Of a stretch of DNA of 64,000 bases, positions 27,340 to 36,313 are shown piece after piece. The stretch lies in the NCBI RefSeq assembly GCF_024585285.1, contig NZ_CP040755.1:1922001-1986000 (forward strand), written 5' to 3'. This stretch comes from Colwellia sp. M166 (lineage in GTDB: Bacteria > Pseudomonadota > Gammaproteobacteria > Enterobacterales > Alteromonadaceae). Numbering within the stretch: the first letter of the stretch is position 1; every line of letters starts with the position of its first letter. The translations under genes and the position numbers were made by a program. Below the pieces are notes generated by a model. That model did no database searches, was not told the origin of the DNA, and worked only from the letters and a program-made list of their open reading frames with translations.

Positions 27340-28056
27340 ATGACAATGACACAAGTAAAAACCGCAAAATATAGTGTTATCAAACAATACATTTGTGAAA
27401 AAATAGAATCTGGTCAGTGGCTTGAACATAGTAAAGTGCCTTCTGAAAATGAGCTTACCGAACAATTCTCTGTTAGCCGTATGACCGCACGACGTGCTTT
27501 ACAAGAGCTTACCGAACAAGGATTATTAGTGCGTTCGCAAGGCTCAGGCACTTTTGTTGCAACCTTTAAATCTCAGTCTTCGCTGTTAGAAATTCGTAAT
27601 ATCGCCGATGAAATCCATGAACGTGGCCATCAATATCATGCTGAGCAATTAGCTTTACAAGCTGTTGAGGTAAACGACGAAATTTCTATTCTGTTAGCAT
27701 TAAAGCCTGGCGACAAAGCTTATTTCTCTAGTGTACTACACTTTGAAAACAACGTGGCGCTTCAATTAGAACAACGCTTCGTTAACCCTAAGTTAGTCAC
27801 ACAATATTTAAGCCAAGATTTCACCCAAATTACCCCACATGAATACCTTTCTTCTGAAGCACCATTAACTGAAGCAACGCATGAAGTTGAAGCTATTCTT
27901 GCGAGTAAAGATGTCTGTGAATTACTGAACATCAGCAATGTTACCCCATGTTTACAGGTTAAACGTCGTACTTGGTCTAGCCAAGGTGTCGTCAGCTTAG
28001 CCATTTTGACCTCGCCGGGAAATAAGTACCGCTTAGGTAGCCATTTAGTTTTTTAA
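27340..28056 (+). CDS. hutC: Histidine utilisation repressor HutC (GntR family)
   Basis: 238 residues. The N-terminal GntR winged helix includes KVPSENELTEQFSVSRMTARR and QGLLVRSQGSGTFVA, followed by a UTRA ligand-binding domain (about residues 95-238). HutC represses hut genes and is released by urocanate. The two TTGTATATACAA palindromes just upstream are the expected sites, so it likely represses itself along with hutI and hutHU. No strong ribosome site is visible before the ATG at 27340; another ATG lies 6 bases downstream. Confidence 0.94.
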   Translation: MTMTQVKTAKYSVIKQYICEKIESGQWLEHSKVPSENELTEQFSVSRMTARRALQELTEQGLLVRSQGSGTFVATFKSQSSLLEIRNIADEIHERGHQYHAEQLALQAVEVNDEISILLALKPGDKAYFSSVLHFENNVALQLEQRFVNPKLVTQYLSQDFTQITPHEYLSSEAPLTEATHEVEAILASKDVCELLNISNVTPCLQVKRRTWSSQGVVSLAILTSPGNKYRLGSHLVF

Positions 28057-28193
28057 TCTTTGAAATGATGAGCGTTAACATGATGTTTAAATATGGTATC
28101 GACCTTTTAAATATTGATACCGTAAATGGTATTGCTGACGACAGAATCAAAGCCACTTGAACGGCAGCTGGTCAGAAGTTTCTGACTGGAAGG
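28041..28193 (+). pseudogene. Diverged tandem copy of the hutC end and hutH start
   Basis: From 28041 the sequence CCATTTAGTTTTTTAAT (end of hutC) through GAGCGTTAAC, the start ATG and about 25 codons is repeated 153 bases later at 28194, where the real hutH start lies. The fragment frame 28080-28160 reads MMFKYGIDLLNIDTVNGIAD then DRIKAT and stops; hutH reads MTFKYGIDHLDLDIVNGIAN. After about 110 bases the similarity ends, and a short inverted repeat GTCAGAA/TTCTGAC follows. It is a truncated relic from a local duplication, not a functional enzyme; no histidine codons are present, which argues against an attenuator peptide. Confidence 0.8.
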
Positions 28194-28224
28194 CCAATTA
28201 GTTTTTTAATTTAGGAGCGTTAAA

Positions 28225-29754
28225 ATGACGTTTAAATATGGTATTGACCATTTAGATCTTGATATTGTCAACGGTATTGCCAACGGCACTATCAAAGCAG
28301 AGCTTTGCCAAGAAGCTTTAGATAAAATTAATACAAGCCGTCAAAGAGTTGAGAAAATGGCCGCTTCTAATAAAGCGGTATACGGTATTAATACCGGCTT
28401 TGGCCCTTTATGTGACACTCAGATCACCCCTGAAGAAACCAATTTATTGCAAACAAATTTGCTTATTACTCATGCCGTAGGCGTTGGTGAGCCAATCTCC
28501 AAGGCAATTTCAAAGTTAATGTTGATCACCAAAGTGCATGCCTTAAGTAAAGGCTTCTCAGGTATTCGCCTAGCAACAGTCGAAAGAATGCTAGCATTTA
28601 TCGAGCTTGACCTTATCCCTGTAGTACCTGAGCAAGGTTCAGTTGGCGCATCAGGTGATTTAGCACCACTTTCACACCTATTCTTACCATTATTGGGTGA
28701 AGGCGAGTTCTGGCAAAGTACAGAGGGGCAAGCGGACAAAATTATTCCTGCAGCGCAAGCGCTACAAGAAAACGGTTTAGCACCAATGGCATTACATGCC
28801 AAAGAAGGCTTGGCGTTAATTAACGGTACGCAATTTATCTTATCCCATGCAATCACTGGCTTAACCAAGATGCGTTACTTATTAGACTTAGCTGACTTAA
28901 CAGGTGCCATGAGTATCGAAGGCATGCAAGGTAGTGAATCCCCATTTAGAGCAGAACTGCATGCAACTCGCCCTTTTCAGGGCAGTTTAGATGTTGCTAG
29001 CCGCATGAGAATGTTCTTTGCAGGCTCGCAAAATATGTCTTCTCACACTAATTGTGAACGTGTACAAGATCCTTACTCGCTAAGGTGTATACCGCAAGTT
29101 CACGGTGCATCTCGCAACGCCTACAACCACTTAAAAGAACTTGCTGAAATTGAAATGAACTCAGTCACTGATAACCCCATTGTTATCAGTAGCGAAGAAG
29201 CTATTTCTGGCGGTAACTTCCACGGTCAACCTTTAGCGATGGTGCTTGATTATGCTTCTATTGCTTGTGCTGAACTTGGCAATATATCTGACCGCCGTTG
29301 TTACTTACTGTTAGAAGGTTTACATGGTTTACCACGCTTATTAACCGCCTCTGGGGGCTTAAATTCAGGCATGATGATCCCGCAATACACCACCGCGGCG
29401 TTAGTGACTGAAAACAAATCGCTTTGTTTCCCTCCTTCTGCTGACAGTGTACCTACGTCAATGGGACAAGAAGATCACGTGTCTATGGGCAGTATTTCAA
29501 GCCGACAGTTTAACCAGATATTAGGCAATTTAGAGAAAATTTTGGCAATTGAGTTAATGTATGCCGCGCAAGCAATTGACTTTAGACGTCCGAATAAATG
29601 CTCAGACATTATTGAGAAGAACTTTGCCGTGATCAGAGCGAAAGTGGCAAAGCTTGAAGAAGATAGACTGTTGAAGCCTGATATTGATGCCATGATCGCC
29701 TTAGTAAGATCACAAGCATTTACGGTTAGCTTTAGCATTGAAGTTAGTGAATAA
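28225..29754 (+). CDS. hutH: Histidine ammonia-lyase
   Basis: A 509-residue lyase making urocanate and ammonia from histidine. The Ala-Ser-Gly triad that forms the MIO cofactor is at residues 142-144 in GSVGASGDLAPLSHL. GINTGFGPL, NGTQFILSHA and QEDHVSMGSISSRQ blocks are intact. An AGGAGCG ribosome site precedes ATG 28225. It is followed by hutU after a 19-base gap, so the two are cotranscribed. A diverged duplicate of its first 25 codons lies just upstream. Confidence 0.97.
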   Translation: MTFKYGIDHLDLDIVNGIANGTIKAELCQEALDKINTSRQRVEKMAASNKAVYGINTGFGPLCDTQITPEETNLLQTNLLITHAVGVGEPISKAISKLMLITKVHALSKGFSGIRLATVERMLAFIELDLIPVVPEQGSVGASGDLAPLSHLFLPLLGEGEFWQSTEGQADKIIPAAQALQENGLAPMALHAKEGLALINGTQFILSHAITGLTKMRYLLDLADLTGAMSIEGMQGSESPFRAELHATRPFQGSLDVASRMRMFFAGSQNMSSHTNCERVQDPYSLRCIPQVHGASRNAYNHLKELAEIEMNSVTDNPIVISSEEAISGGNFHGQPLAMVLDYASIACAELGNISDRRCYLLLEGLHGLPRLLTASGGLNSGMMIPQYTTAALVTENKSLCFPPSADSVPTSMGQEDHVSMGSISSRQFNQILGNLEKILAIELMYAAQAIDFRRPNKCSDIIEKNFAVIRAKVAKLEEDRLLKPDIDAMIALVRSQAFTVSFSIEVSE

Positions 29755-29773
29755 ATAAAGGGAGCTTTTAAAA

Positions 29774-31804
29774 ATGGAAACAGCAATGAATCTTCAAGAA
29801 CAAAGGCTTTTTCAAGCGAGCATAAGGCAAGGTATTCCCAATGTATTACCTGAAGCTAAACCTTATCCAGCGGATGCTAATCGCGCCCCTAAGCGCAAAG
29901 ACATTCTGTCTGTAGAAGAAAAACAGCTAGCCGTGAGAAACGCTTTACGTTATTTCCCAAAAGCGTGGCATCAAGAACTGGCAACTGAATTCGCGCAAGA
30001 GTTAAAAGACTTTGGCCGTATTTACATGTATCGCTTTAAGCCAAGCTATCACTTAAAAGCACGCTCAATTACTGACTACCCCGCACAGTGCCAGCAAGCG
30101 GCCGCGATTATGTTAATGGTGGAAAATAACTTAGATCCAGCCGTTGCGCAGCATCCAGAAGAACTCATTACTTATGGCGGCAACGGCGCAGTTTTCCAAA
30201 ACTGGGCACAGTACTTATTAGCCATGAAGTATTTAAGTGAGATGGAAAGCGATCAAACCTTACATTTATACTCTGGTCACCCGATGGGCTTATTTCCATC
30301 ATCGGAAGATGCGCCACGTGTCGTTGTAACCAACGGTATGATGATCCCTAATTATTCTCAACCAGATGACTGGGAAAAGTTTAACGCCTTAGGTGTTACT
30401 CAGTATGGCCAGATGACTGCGGGTTCATTTATGTACATTGGCCCACAAGGCATAGTACACGGTACAACCATTACTGTGATGAACGCTTTTCGTAAGGTGC
30501 TTAACAAAGGTGATAGCCCGCAAGGTAAAATCTTCCTTACCGCAGGTTTGGGTGGCATGAGTGGCGCGCAACCAAAAGCGGGTAACATTGCGAACTGTGT
30601 AACGGTTTGCGCTGAAGTTAATGCAAAAGCAGCAATTAAGCGTCATCAGCAAGGTTGGGTTGATGAATTAATCGATAATATGGCTGAGCTAGTTGCCCGT
30701 GTTAAAACCGCGCAAGCGCTTGAAGAAGTAGTATCAATTGCTTATATCGGCAACATCGTCGATGTCTGGGAAAGCTTCTACGAACAAGATATTTTTATTC
30801 ACTTAGGCTCAGACCAAACCTCATTGCACAACCCGTGGTCAGGCGGATACTACCCAGTAGGTATTAGCTACGAAGAATCGAATCGTTTAATTCGTGAAGA
30901 GCCTGAAGTATTTAAAGAAAAAGTACAAGCAACACTGAAACGTCATGCAGCTGCCGTTAACAAACACACAGCACGTGGCACTTACTTTTTCGATTACGGT
31001 AATGCTTTCTTACTTGAAGCATCACGCGCCGGCGGCGATGTCATGGCAGAAAATGGCATTGATTTTAAATACCCATCATATGTGCAAGATATCTTAGGCC
31101 CGATGTGTTTCGATTATGGTTTTGGTCCATTTCGTTGGGTTTGTGCTTCAGGTAAGCCAGAAGATTTAGATAAAACGGATGCTATCGCTGCAAGTGTTTT
31201 GAAAAAAATAATGCAAGAGTCACCTGAAGAAATTCAGCAACAAATGCAAGACAACATTACTTGGATTGAAGACGCCAAAAAAAACAAGTTAGTTGTGGGT
31301 TCACAAGCGCGTATTCTTTATGCCGATGCACAAGGACGTATGGAAATTGCCAAAGCCTTTAATGATGCTATCGATAGCGGTGAAATTGGCCCGGTCGTAC
31401 TGGGGCGTGATCATCACGATGTTAGTGGTACAGACTCACCATTTCGTGAAACCTCAAACATCTATGACGGTAGTCGTTTTACCGCCGATATGGCGATTCA
31501 CAATGTAATTGGGGACAGTTTCCGTGGTGCAACTTGGGTATCAATTCATAATGGCGGCGGCGTTGGTTGGGGTGAAGTAGTTAATGGTGGTTTTGGTATG
31601 TTACTTGACGGCTCAGCAGCAGCAGAACGTCGCTTAAAATCAATGTTATTGTTTGATGTTAACAATGGTATTGCCCGTCGTAGTTGGGCACGTAACTCCG
31701 AGGCAAACTTCGCTATTAAACGTGAAATGGCACGCACGCCAAAGCTTAAGGTAACTTTAGCAAACTTAGTTGCAGATGATATTTTAGATAACTTATCATT
31801 GTAA
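29774..31804 (+). CDS. hutU: Urocanate hydratase, long form
   Basis: 676 residues (672 if a second ATG at 29786 is used), well above the roughly 555 of the common bacterial urocanase and equal to the long type found in animals and some bacteria. The NAD-binding region GLGGMSGAQPKAGNIA is clear, as are FMYIGPQGIVHGTT and the C-terminal SIHNGGGVGWGEVVNGGFGM block. It hydrates urocanate to imidazolonepropionate, the substrate of HutI. It is the last gene of hutC-hutH-hutU, closed by a terminator. The hutG or formiminoglutamate deiminase step is not in the window. Confidence 0.95.
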   Translation: METAMNLQEQRLFQASIRQGIPNVLPEAKPYPADANRAPKRKDILSVEEKQLAVRNALRYFPKAWHQELATEFAQELKDFGRIYMYRFKPSYHLKARSITDYPAQCQQAAAIMLMVENNLDPAVAQHPEELITYGGNGAVFQNWAQYLLAMKYLSEMESDQTLHLYSGHPMGLFPSSEDAPRVVVTNGMMIPNYSQPDDWEKFNALGVTQYGQMTAGSFMYIGPQGIVHGTTITVMNAFRKVLNKGDSPQGKIFLTAGLGGMSGAQPKAGNIANCVTVCAEVNAKAAIKRHQQGWVDELIDNMAELVARVKTAQALEEVVSIAYIGNIVDVWESFYEQDIFIHLGSDQTSLHNPWSGGYYPVGISYEESNRLIREEPEVFKEKVQATLKRHAAAVNKHTARGTYFFDYGNAFLLEASRAGGDVMAENGIDFKYPSYVQDILGPMCFDYGFGPFRWVCASGKPEDLDKTDAIAASVLKKIMQESPEEIQQQMQDNITWIEDAKKNKLVVGSQARILYADAQGRMEIAKAFNDAIDSGEIGPVVLGRDHHDVSGTDSPFRETSNIYDGSRFTADMAIHNVIGDSFRGATWVSIHNGGGVGWGEVVNGGFGMLLDGSAAAERRLKSMLLFDVNNGIARRSWARNSEANFAIKREMARTPKLKVTLANLVADDILDNLSL

Positions 31805-31878
31805 AAGGCTAACATATTAGCTAACGCAATGCTGTTTGCAGAACAAATATTGGCAGAAGAGATAAAGGAAATAAAATA

Positions 31879-31913
31879 AAAAAGCACCAATGATAATCAT
31901 TGGTGCTTTTTCT
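31879..31913 (+). terminator. Terminator after hutU
   Basis: Perfect 15-base-pair stem (31879-31893 with 31897-31911), core GCACCAATGA/TCATTGGTGC, loop TAA, with a T run on each strand. It ends hutU and may also act on the convergent SEC-C gene. Confidence 0.92.
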
Positions 31914-31978
31914 TATTATCTAAAGGCATATCATAGTCACTTACTTATATCTATGTACCTAAATATAGTCAGGTATAA

Positions 31979-32311
31979 TTAACCACAACACTTTTTATAT
32001 TTCTTGCCACTACCGCATGAACAAGGATCATTACGACTTGGGGTTTTGTCGAATATTGTTGTCGTTGGCTTATTAAGAATGACTTCAAGTTCATTGAGGT
32101 CTTCATTAGCGACACTATCAACATTAATTATGGCGAATAAATTATTATCAGCAACTAAAGCAGCAACTTCAGCTTTTTTTTCGTCACTGTTAACTACTAA
32201 GGTTAATGGATTTTTTTCGCTGCCAAGTTTAACGGTACGCTTAGTGCTATAACCTGTTTTGACATGATTGACTCTGGTATGGATACGCCCTTTGTAATAC
32301 AGATCGTGCAT
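31979..32311 (-). CDS. Small SEC-C motif protein (PBPRA1643-like)
   Basis: A 110-residue protein ending in [16 protein letters not shown], the SEC-C zinc-binding motif also found at the SecA C-terminus. The N-terminal part, [20 protein letters not shown], matches a small family seen in Vibrio, Photobacterium and Alteromonadales. The role is unknown; zinc binding and perhaps ribosome or SecB contact are inferred from the motif. It stands alone, convergent to hutU. Confidence 0.85.
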   Translation of the reverse strand: MHDLYYKGRIHTRVNHVKTGYSTKRTVKLGSEKNPLTLVVNSDEKKAEVAALVADNNLFAIINVDSVANEDLNELEVILNKPTTTIFDKTPSRNDPCSCGSGKKYKKCCG

Positions 32312-32481
32312 AACAAAACTCCGCTAATTAAATACTTGATTTGAGCGCGGCAGTATAACCTAAACCGTGAAATAGTCGACCGTTGAATTGAGCAACAGGG
32401 CCCTTACCTGACTTTTTACTGAAACTAACATTAATTATTTCTTATTGCCGTTGAATACCATTGCAGTGACTATTACTGCAA

Positions 32482-32502
32482 GCTTGACATAATATGTCAA
32501 GC
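32482..32502. promoter_or_regulatory. 21-base palindrome upstream of the nfeD-SPFH operon
   Basis: GCTTGACAT and ATGTCAAGC flank a three-base centre, about 65 bases before the nfeD start. It contains TTGACA, but no well-spaced -10 follows (TATAAT is at 32518, 28 bases away), so it is more likely an operator or a transcript hairpin than a -35 box. Confidence 0.45.
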
Positions 32503-32566
32503 AGGTTAACGTAATTATATAATTGCTAACTTACCGTTAACAGTTCAGCTTATAATGGAGGTGGTA

Positions 32567-33019
32567 ATGGAATACATACTATTTTTTGAAACTTGGATTT
32601 TTCTCGCTATCTTATTTGCCTGCTTAGAGATTTTTGTCCCTGGCGGTATTCTACTTAATTTAGGGGTAGCCTCGCTACTTGTCGCTATTGGTGTACAGCA
32701 ACAAATCCTTGATACTTGGATATTAACCTTAACCACATGGTTTATTCTTGCGACACTTCTCCTGATCAGCGTTTATTTTATCACTGAGCGATTTTTTGCC
32801 GGCGATACTACCATAGAAAATGTCTTTGAAGAGTTAGATATATATGGAAAAACCGTCAATGTTGTTGAACAAATAGGTCCTGGAACACAATCAGGTAGAG
32901 TGGAGTTTCAAGGTACCACATGGACTGCACTCGGCGACGGCTCTATTATTCCTGCTGGCGGCCAAGCTTCTATTGTTTGTAAAGAAAATATTTCTCTCGT
33001 CGTTGAACCAAGCAAATAA
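32567..33019 (+). CDS. NfeD-family membrane protein
   Basis: 150 residues from the ATG at 32567; a possible upstream ATG at 32555 is discarded because GGAGGTGG lies ideally before 32567. Two or three membrane helices cover residues 5-75 (FLAILFACLEIFVPGG is the typical opening), then a C-terminal OB-fold NfeD domain (GKTVNVVEQIGPGTQSGRVE). NfeD proteins pair with SPFH/stomatin proteins in membrane microdomains. Two SPFH genes follow directly, as in many bacteria. Confidence 0.93.
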   Translation: MEYILFFETWIFLAILFACLEIFVPGGILLNLGVASLLVAIGVQQQILDTWILTLTTWFILATLLLISVYFITERFFAGDTTIENVFEELDIYGKTVNVVEQIGPGTQSGRVEFQGTTWTALGDGSIIPAGGQASIVCKENISLVVEPSK

Positions 33020-33066
33020 CTTTTATAACCCATTTAAATACCTTAACATTTAGTAGGAGAATACCT

Positions 33067-33987
33067 ATGTTAGCTACTGTTACCTTTGCTTTTCTAGCAT
33101 TGCTCTTCATCGTCGTAAAGCTAGTACTTGTAGTACAAATGAAAGAAGTTTGCGTGATAGAGCGCCTAGGGAAGTTTCGTGCTGTACTCCAACCTGGATT
33201 ACATTTCTTAATTCCCTTTATCGATCGCGTCGCCTATCGCCATGAAACCCGAGAGCAGGTACTTGATATACCAGCACAGAGTTGTATTTCTCGTGATAAC
33301 ATTCAAATTAGCGTTGATGGCTTGGTTTATATCCAAGTAATGGACGGTGAAAAGGCCAGTTATGGTATCGAAGATTACCGCCGTGCCAGCATTAACTTAG
33401 CACAAACCACCATGCGCTCTGAAATAGGTAAGTTAAATTTAAGCCAAACATTTTCCGAGCGAGATACCTTAAACGAAACCATCGTCAGCGAGATTGATAA
33501 AGCTTCTGATCCTTGGGGTATTAAAGTATTACGCTACGAAGTACGCAATATTACGCCATCAGATAATGTTATCCATACGCTTGAAAAGCAAATGGAGGCT
33601 GAGCGACAAAAACGTGCTGAAATTACCTTAGCAGAAGCAGAAAAAGAATCGACCATCAACCTGTCAGAAGGCCAACGCCAAGAAGCGATCAACCTGTCTG
33701 AAGGTGATAAACAAAAACAAATTAATGAGGCTCATGGCCGCGCACAAGAAATAGCTATTCTTACTCAAGCCTCCGCTGAAGGTATTAATTTAATTGCCAA
33801 AGCAGCAGCGTTACCAAGTGGTGATCAAGCGATTAAAATGCGTTTATTAGAACAATTTATTTCGCAAACAGGCAATATTCTTAAAACCGCAGATGTTTCT
33901 ATCATGCCAAGCGAAGTGGCAAAATTAGAAGGTTTTTTCCAAGGCATGGAAAAAGTAACGCAAAATATTCAAGGAGCAAAATCATGA
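33067..33987 (+). CDS. SPFH/stomatin family membrane protein (first copy)
   Basis: 306 residues: an N-terminal membrane anchor (about 1-24), the SPFH domain starting VIERLGKFRAVLQPGLHFLIPF, and a charged coiled-coil region with repeated INLSEGQ/INLSEGDK units, then a C-terminal segment. Members oligomerise on the cytoplasmic membrane as scaffolds; the QmcA/paraslipin group is the nearest. The gene follows nfeD with an AGGAGAA ribosome site. It overlaps the next gene by four bases (ATGA), so the two products are made in balance. Confidence 0.92.
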   Translation: MLATVTFAFLALLFIVVKLVLVVQMKEVCVIERLGKFRAVLQPGLHFLIPFIDRVAYRHETREQVLDIPAQSCISRDNIQISVDGLVYIQVMDGEKASYGIEDYRRASINLAQTTMRSEIGKLNLSQTFSERDTLNETIVSEIDKASDPWGIKVLRYEVRNITPSDNVIHTLEKQMEAERQKRAEITLAEAEKESTINLSEGQRQEAINLSEGDKQKQINEAHGRAQEIAILTQASAEGINLIAKAAALPSGDQAIKMRLLEQFISQTGNILKTADVSIMPSEVAKLEGFFQGMEKVTQNIQGAKS

Positions 33988-34919
33988 TAGCGATTGATGC
34001 AAATACCATTGATTTAGCCGTATTAGCCATTTGGGCATTTATATTCTTATTCCTAGCCTTTAAGTTCTTCCAAGCTATTTGTTTGGTCCCTACCAAATCA
34101 GCCTATGTCGTTGAACGTTTAGGTAAGTATCGCTGTACTCTAGATGCCGGCTTTCATTTGCTGTTACCGTTTATTGACCGAGTAGCATTTATTCAAGACT
34201 TAAAAGAAGAAACCATAGAAGTACCACCGCAAGAGTGTTTTTCAAAAGATGAAGTTAATGTTGAAGTGGATGGCGTTATTTACATCCAAGTTATTGACGC
34301 AGTAAAAGCAAGTTATGGCATAACTGACTATCGCTTTGCCGCCATGCAACTTGCTCAAACCACCACCCGTTCAGTCATTGGTACGCTTGAACTAGATAGA
34401 ACTTTTGAAGAGCGTGATATTATCAGTGCAAAAGTGGTTGAGGTGCTTGATAAAGCAGGAGAAAGCTGGGGGATAAGAGTTCACCGCTATGAAATTAAAA
34501 ATATTACGCCACCGGTCACAGTGCGCAATGCTATGGAGATGCAAGTTAATGCCGAACGTGAACGTCGTGCTATTTTAGCAAAAAGCTTAGGTGATAAAGC
34601 CAGTCGCATTAATCGCTCAGAGGGTCAGATGACGGAGTTAATTAATTTATCTGAAGGTGAAAAACAACGCAGAATCAACTCAGCAGAAGGTAAAGCAGCT
34701 GAAATATTAGCCATTGCTCAAGCAACTGGCGATTCCATCAGTAAGTTGGCAGCAGCCATAGAACAACCCGGTGGCCAACAGGCATTAGATATGCAATTAA
34801 GCGAACAATACTTACAACAAATGAAAGGCTTAAGTCAGCAATCAACTAAGGTAATATTGCCTGCCAACTTGCTTGATTTTAAGCAATGGTTAGCAACTGC
34901 CGGCATTCATCATAAATAG
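33984..34919 (+). CDS. SPFH/stomatin family membrane protein (second copy)
   Basis: A 311-residue paralogue of the preceding gene: membrane helix at about 8-30, SPFH domain from VVERLGKYRCTLDAGFHLLLPF, and a coiled coil with INLSEGEKQRRINSAEGKA. The two share layout but are diverged, so this is not a recent duplication. They likely form hetero-oligomers with each other and NfeD; that is inferred from the overlap and shared operon. A hairpin follows 52 bases after the stop. Confidence 0.92.
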   Translation: MIAIDANTIDLAVLAIWAFIFLFLAFKFFQAICLVPTKSAYVVERLGKYRCTLDAGFHLLLPFIDRVAFIQDLKEETIEVPPQECFSKDEVNVEVDGVIYIQVIDAVKASYGITDYRFAAMQLAQTTTRSVIGTLELDRTFEERDIISAKVVEVLDKAGESWGIRVHRYEIKNITPPVTVRNAMEMQVNAERERRAILAKSLGDKASRINRSEGQMTELINLSEGEKQRRINSAEGKAAEILAIAQATGDSISKLAAAIEQPGGQQALDMQLSEQYLQQMKGLSQQSTKVILPANLLDFKQWLATAGIHHK

Positions 34920-34971
34920 CCTGCGCTCAGCTTAGTAATATGATTTATTATCAACGCTAGCACATAAATGA

Positions 34972-35000
34972 ATAAGCCGACGATTATGTCGGCTTATCTT
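34972..35000. terminator. Hairpin between the SPFH operon and the convergent gene
   Basis: Ten-base-pair stem ATAAGCCGAC (34972-34981) with GTCGGCTTAT (34988-34997), six-base loop. The following CTTATAG is only weakly T-rich. It probably ends the SPFH operon and lies by the stop of the small membrane gene on the other strand. Confidence 0.6.
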
Positions 35001-35322
35001 ATAGTAATAAAAAACCAATACTCAATACTAAAACTAATGACAAAAGCAACCAAGTTTTATCGGCTATGATGAACTTTTTAGTACCCTTTAATTGCCTCAA
35101 TTTACTCACGGTTAAATAAAAAAATGTGGTTAATAACGCGATAAAAAAATGTACTTGGATAGTGAGCAGTTCACTATTTTCTTGCCAAAGAAAAACCGGG
35201 CCACGGTAATTAACAAAAAATAAATTTAACAGCGAAACATGCGCCCATAAAACAAAAAACATCAATAGTATTTTGTACTGATAAATCACTTTTAATGTTT
35301 TCGTAATAACATTATTCGCCAT
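34999..35322 (-). CDS. Small hypothetical membrane protein
   Basis: A 107-residue protein with three hydrophobic segments (about residues 16-36, 54-72 and 88-107) and lysines between them. I do not recognise the family. It lies alone between the SPFH operon (convergent) and the YeeZ-like gene upstream. Codon use and composition resemble the neighbours. A gene with normal start and length, function unknown. Confidence 0.6.
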   Translation of the reverse strand: MANNVITKTLKVIYQYKILLMFFVLWAHVSLLNLFFVNYRGPVFLWQENSELLTIQVHFFIALLTTFFYLTVSKLRQLKGTKKFIIADKTWLLLSLVLVLSIGFLLL

Positions 35323-35416
35323 AAAATACTTACCTTAATTATTACTTCACTCTGACTGAATAGTTTGCTCTTTATTGCCGATATTCTGACTATCACAAAG
35401 GTTAAAATTCAACTGA

Positions 35417-36268
35417 TTACAAGGTTACTGCCCAGTGTAATAAATCATCATAAACATAGCGATATTGTAACTCTGTGCAAAGCTTGTCACCGATAACCTG
35501 TTTACTCGCCTGCTCATCTTGCTCTGGTTCAAAACAAGGCACAGATAAGTCTAAAGCTTTTGCTGCCGCTTGATAATAACCTTTACGGTTAATCTTAGTA
35601 TGGCTGACCACATTATAAACGACTGGGGGTTGATGATGGGTATCTTTAATTAATAGCTTAATGATATTAACTACGTCAGCTTGATGCACTAAATTTACTT
35701 GTGCGCTGGCATGAGTAAAAACACGGCCTGATTGTAAAAACTTACCAGGATGACGGTTTGGTCCAACTAAACCAGCCAAGCGTAAAATATGTACTTGCTT
35801 AGAGAATTCCTTTACTGCTTGCTCAGCAGCTAATAGTGTTTCAACCTTTGCAGCGCTACTATCTAGGCTGCTATTTTCATTAATAGCTCCCACTAAGCCA
35901 TTATAAATAGCCGTAGAATTTAATAAAATGATATGTTGAGTTTTTCCCTGCTCCGCTAATTTCACTAATTGCTTAATTTTTAGCGGGTAATCTAATTTAC
36001 CTTTTTTTAATTGTGGTGGAATGGCAATAATTAGCACGTCATTTTCAAATAACGCCTGATCAACATTTACAGTGTTACTACCACTTGCTATAGCATTTAT
36101 ATCTGCAGCAATAGGTAATATTAACTGCGTAGCAGGTATATTTAAACTATTAAGCTTTTCTAATGTTGCCTGAGATTGGTAACTTGCAAGTACCGGAACC
36201 TTTTCCGCTAACAAAACCGTTGCTAGCGCCTGCCCTAACCAACCACACCCTATAATACTAACGCTCAT
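35417..36268 (-). CDS. NAD(P)-binding SDR-like protein (YeeZ type)
   Basis: 283 residues from the ATG at 36268; a TTG at 36286 would add six. It opens with a Rossmann motif MSVSIIGCGWLGQALA, followed by LLNSTAIYNG, LRLAGLVGPNRHPGKFL and VNLVHQADVV, the pattern of the extended SDR epimerase-like YeeZ family. The catalytic Tyr-x3-Lys of classical SDRs is not obvious. The substrate is unknown. The small SnoaL-like gene lies 46 bases upstream on the same strand. Confidence 0.85.
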   Translation of the reverse strand: MSVSIIGCGWLGQALATVLLAEKVPVLASYQSQATLEKLNSLNIPATQLILPIAADINAIASGSNTVNVDQALFENDVLIIAIPPQLKKGKLDYPLKIKQLVKLAEQGKTQHIILLNSTAIYNGLVGAINENSSLDSSAAKVETLLAAEQAVKEFSKQVHILRLAGLVGPNRHPGKFLQSGRVFTHASAQVNLVHQADVVNIIKLLIKDTHHQPPVVYNVVSHTKINRKGYYQAAAKALDLSVPCFEPEQDEQASKQVIGDKLCTELQYRYVYDDLLHWAVTL

Positions 36269-36313
36269 AAACGCAACATCTCCCAAAAATTGTTCATCAT
36301 TTTTAACAATCGA

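Noticed and set aside
28080..28160. Idea that the short frame before hutH is a histidine leader peptide
   Set aside because: It has no histidine codons, and it matches the hutH N-terminus, so a duplication relic explains it better.
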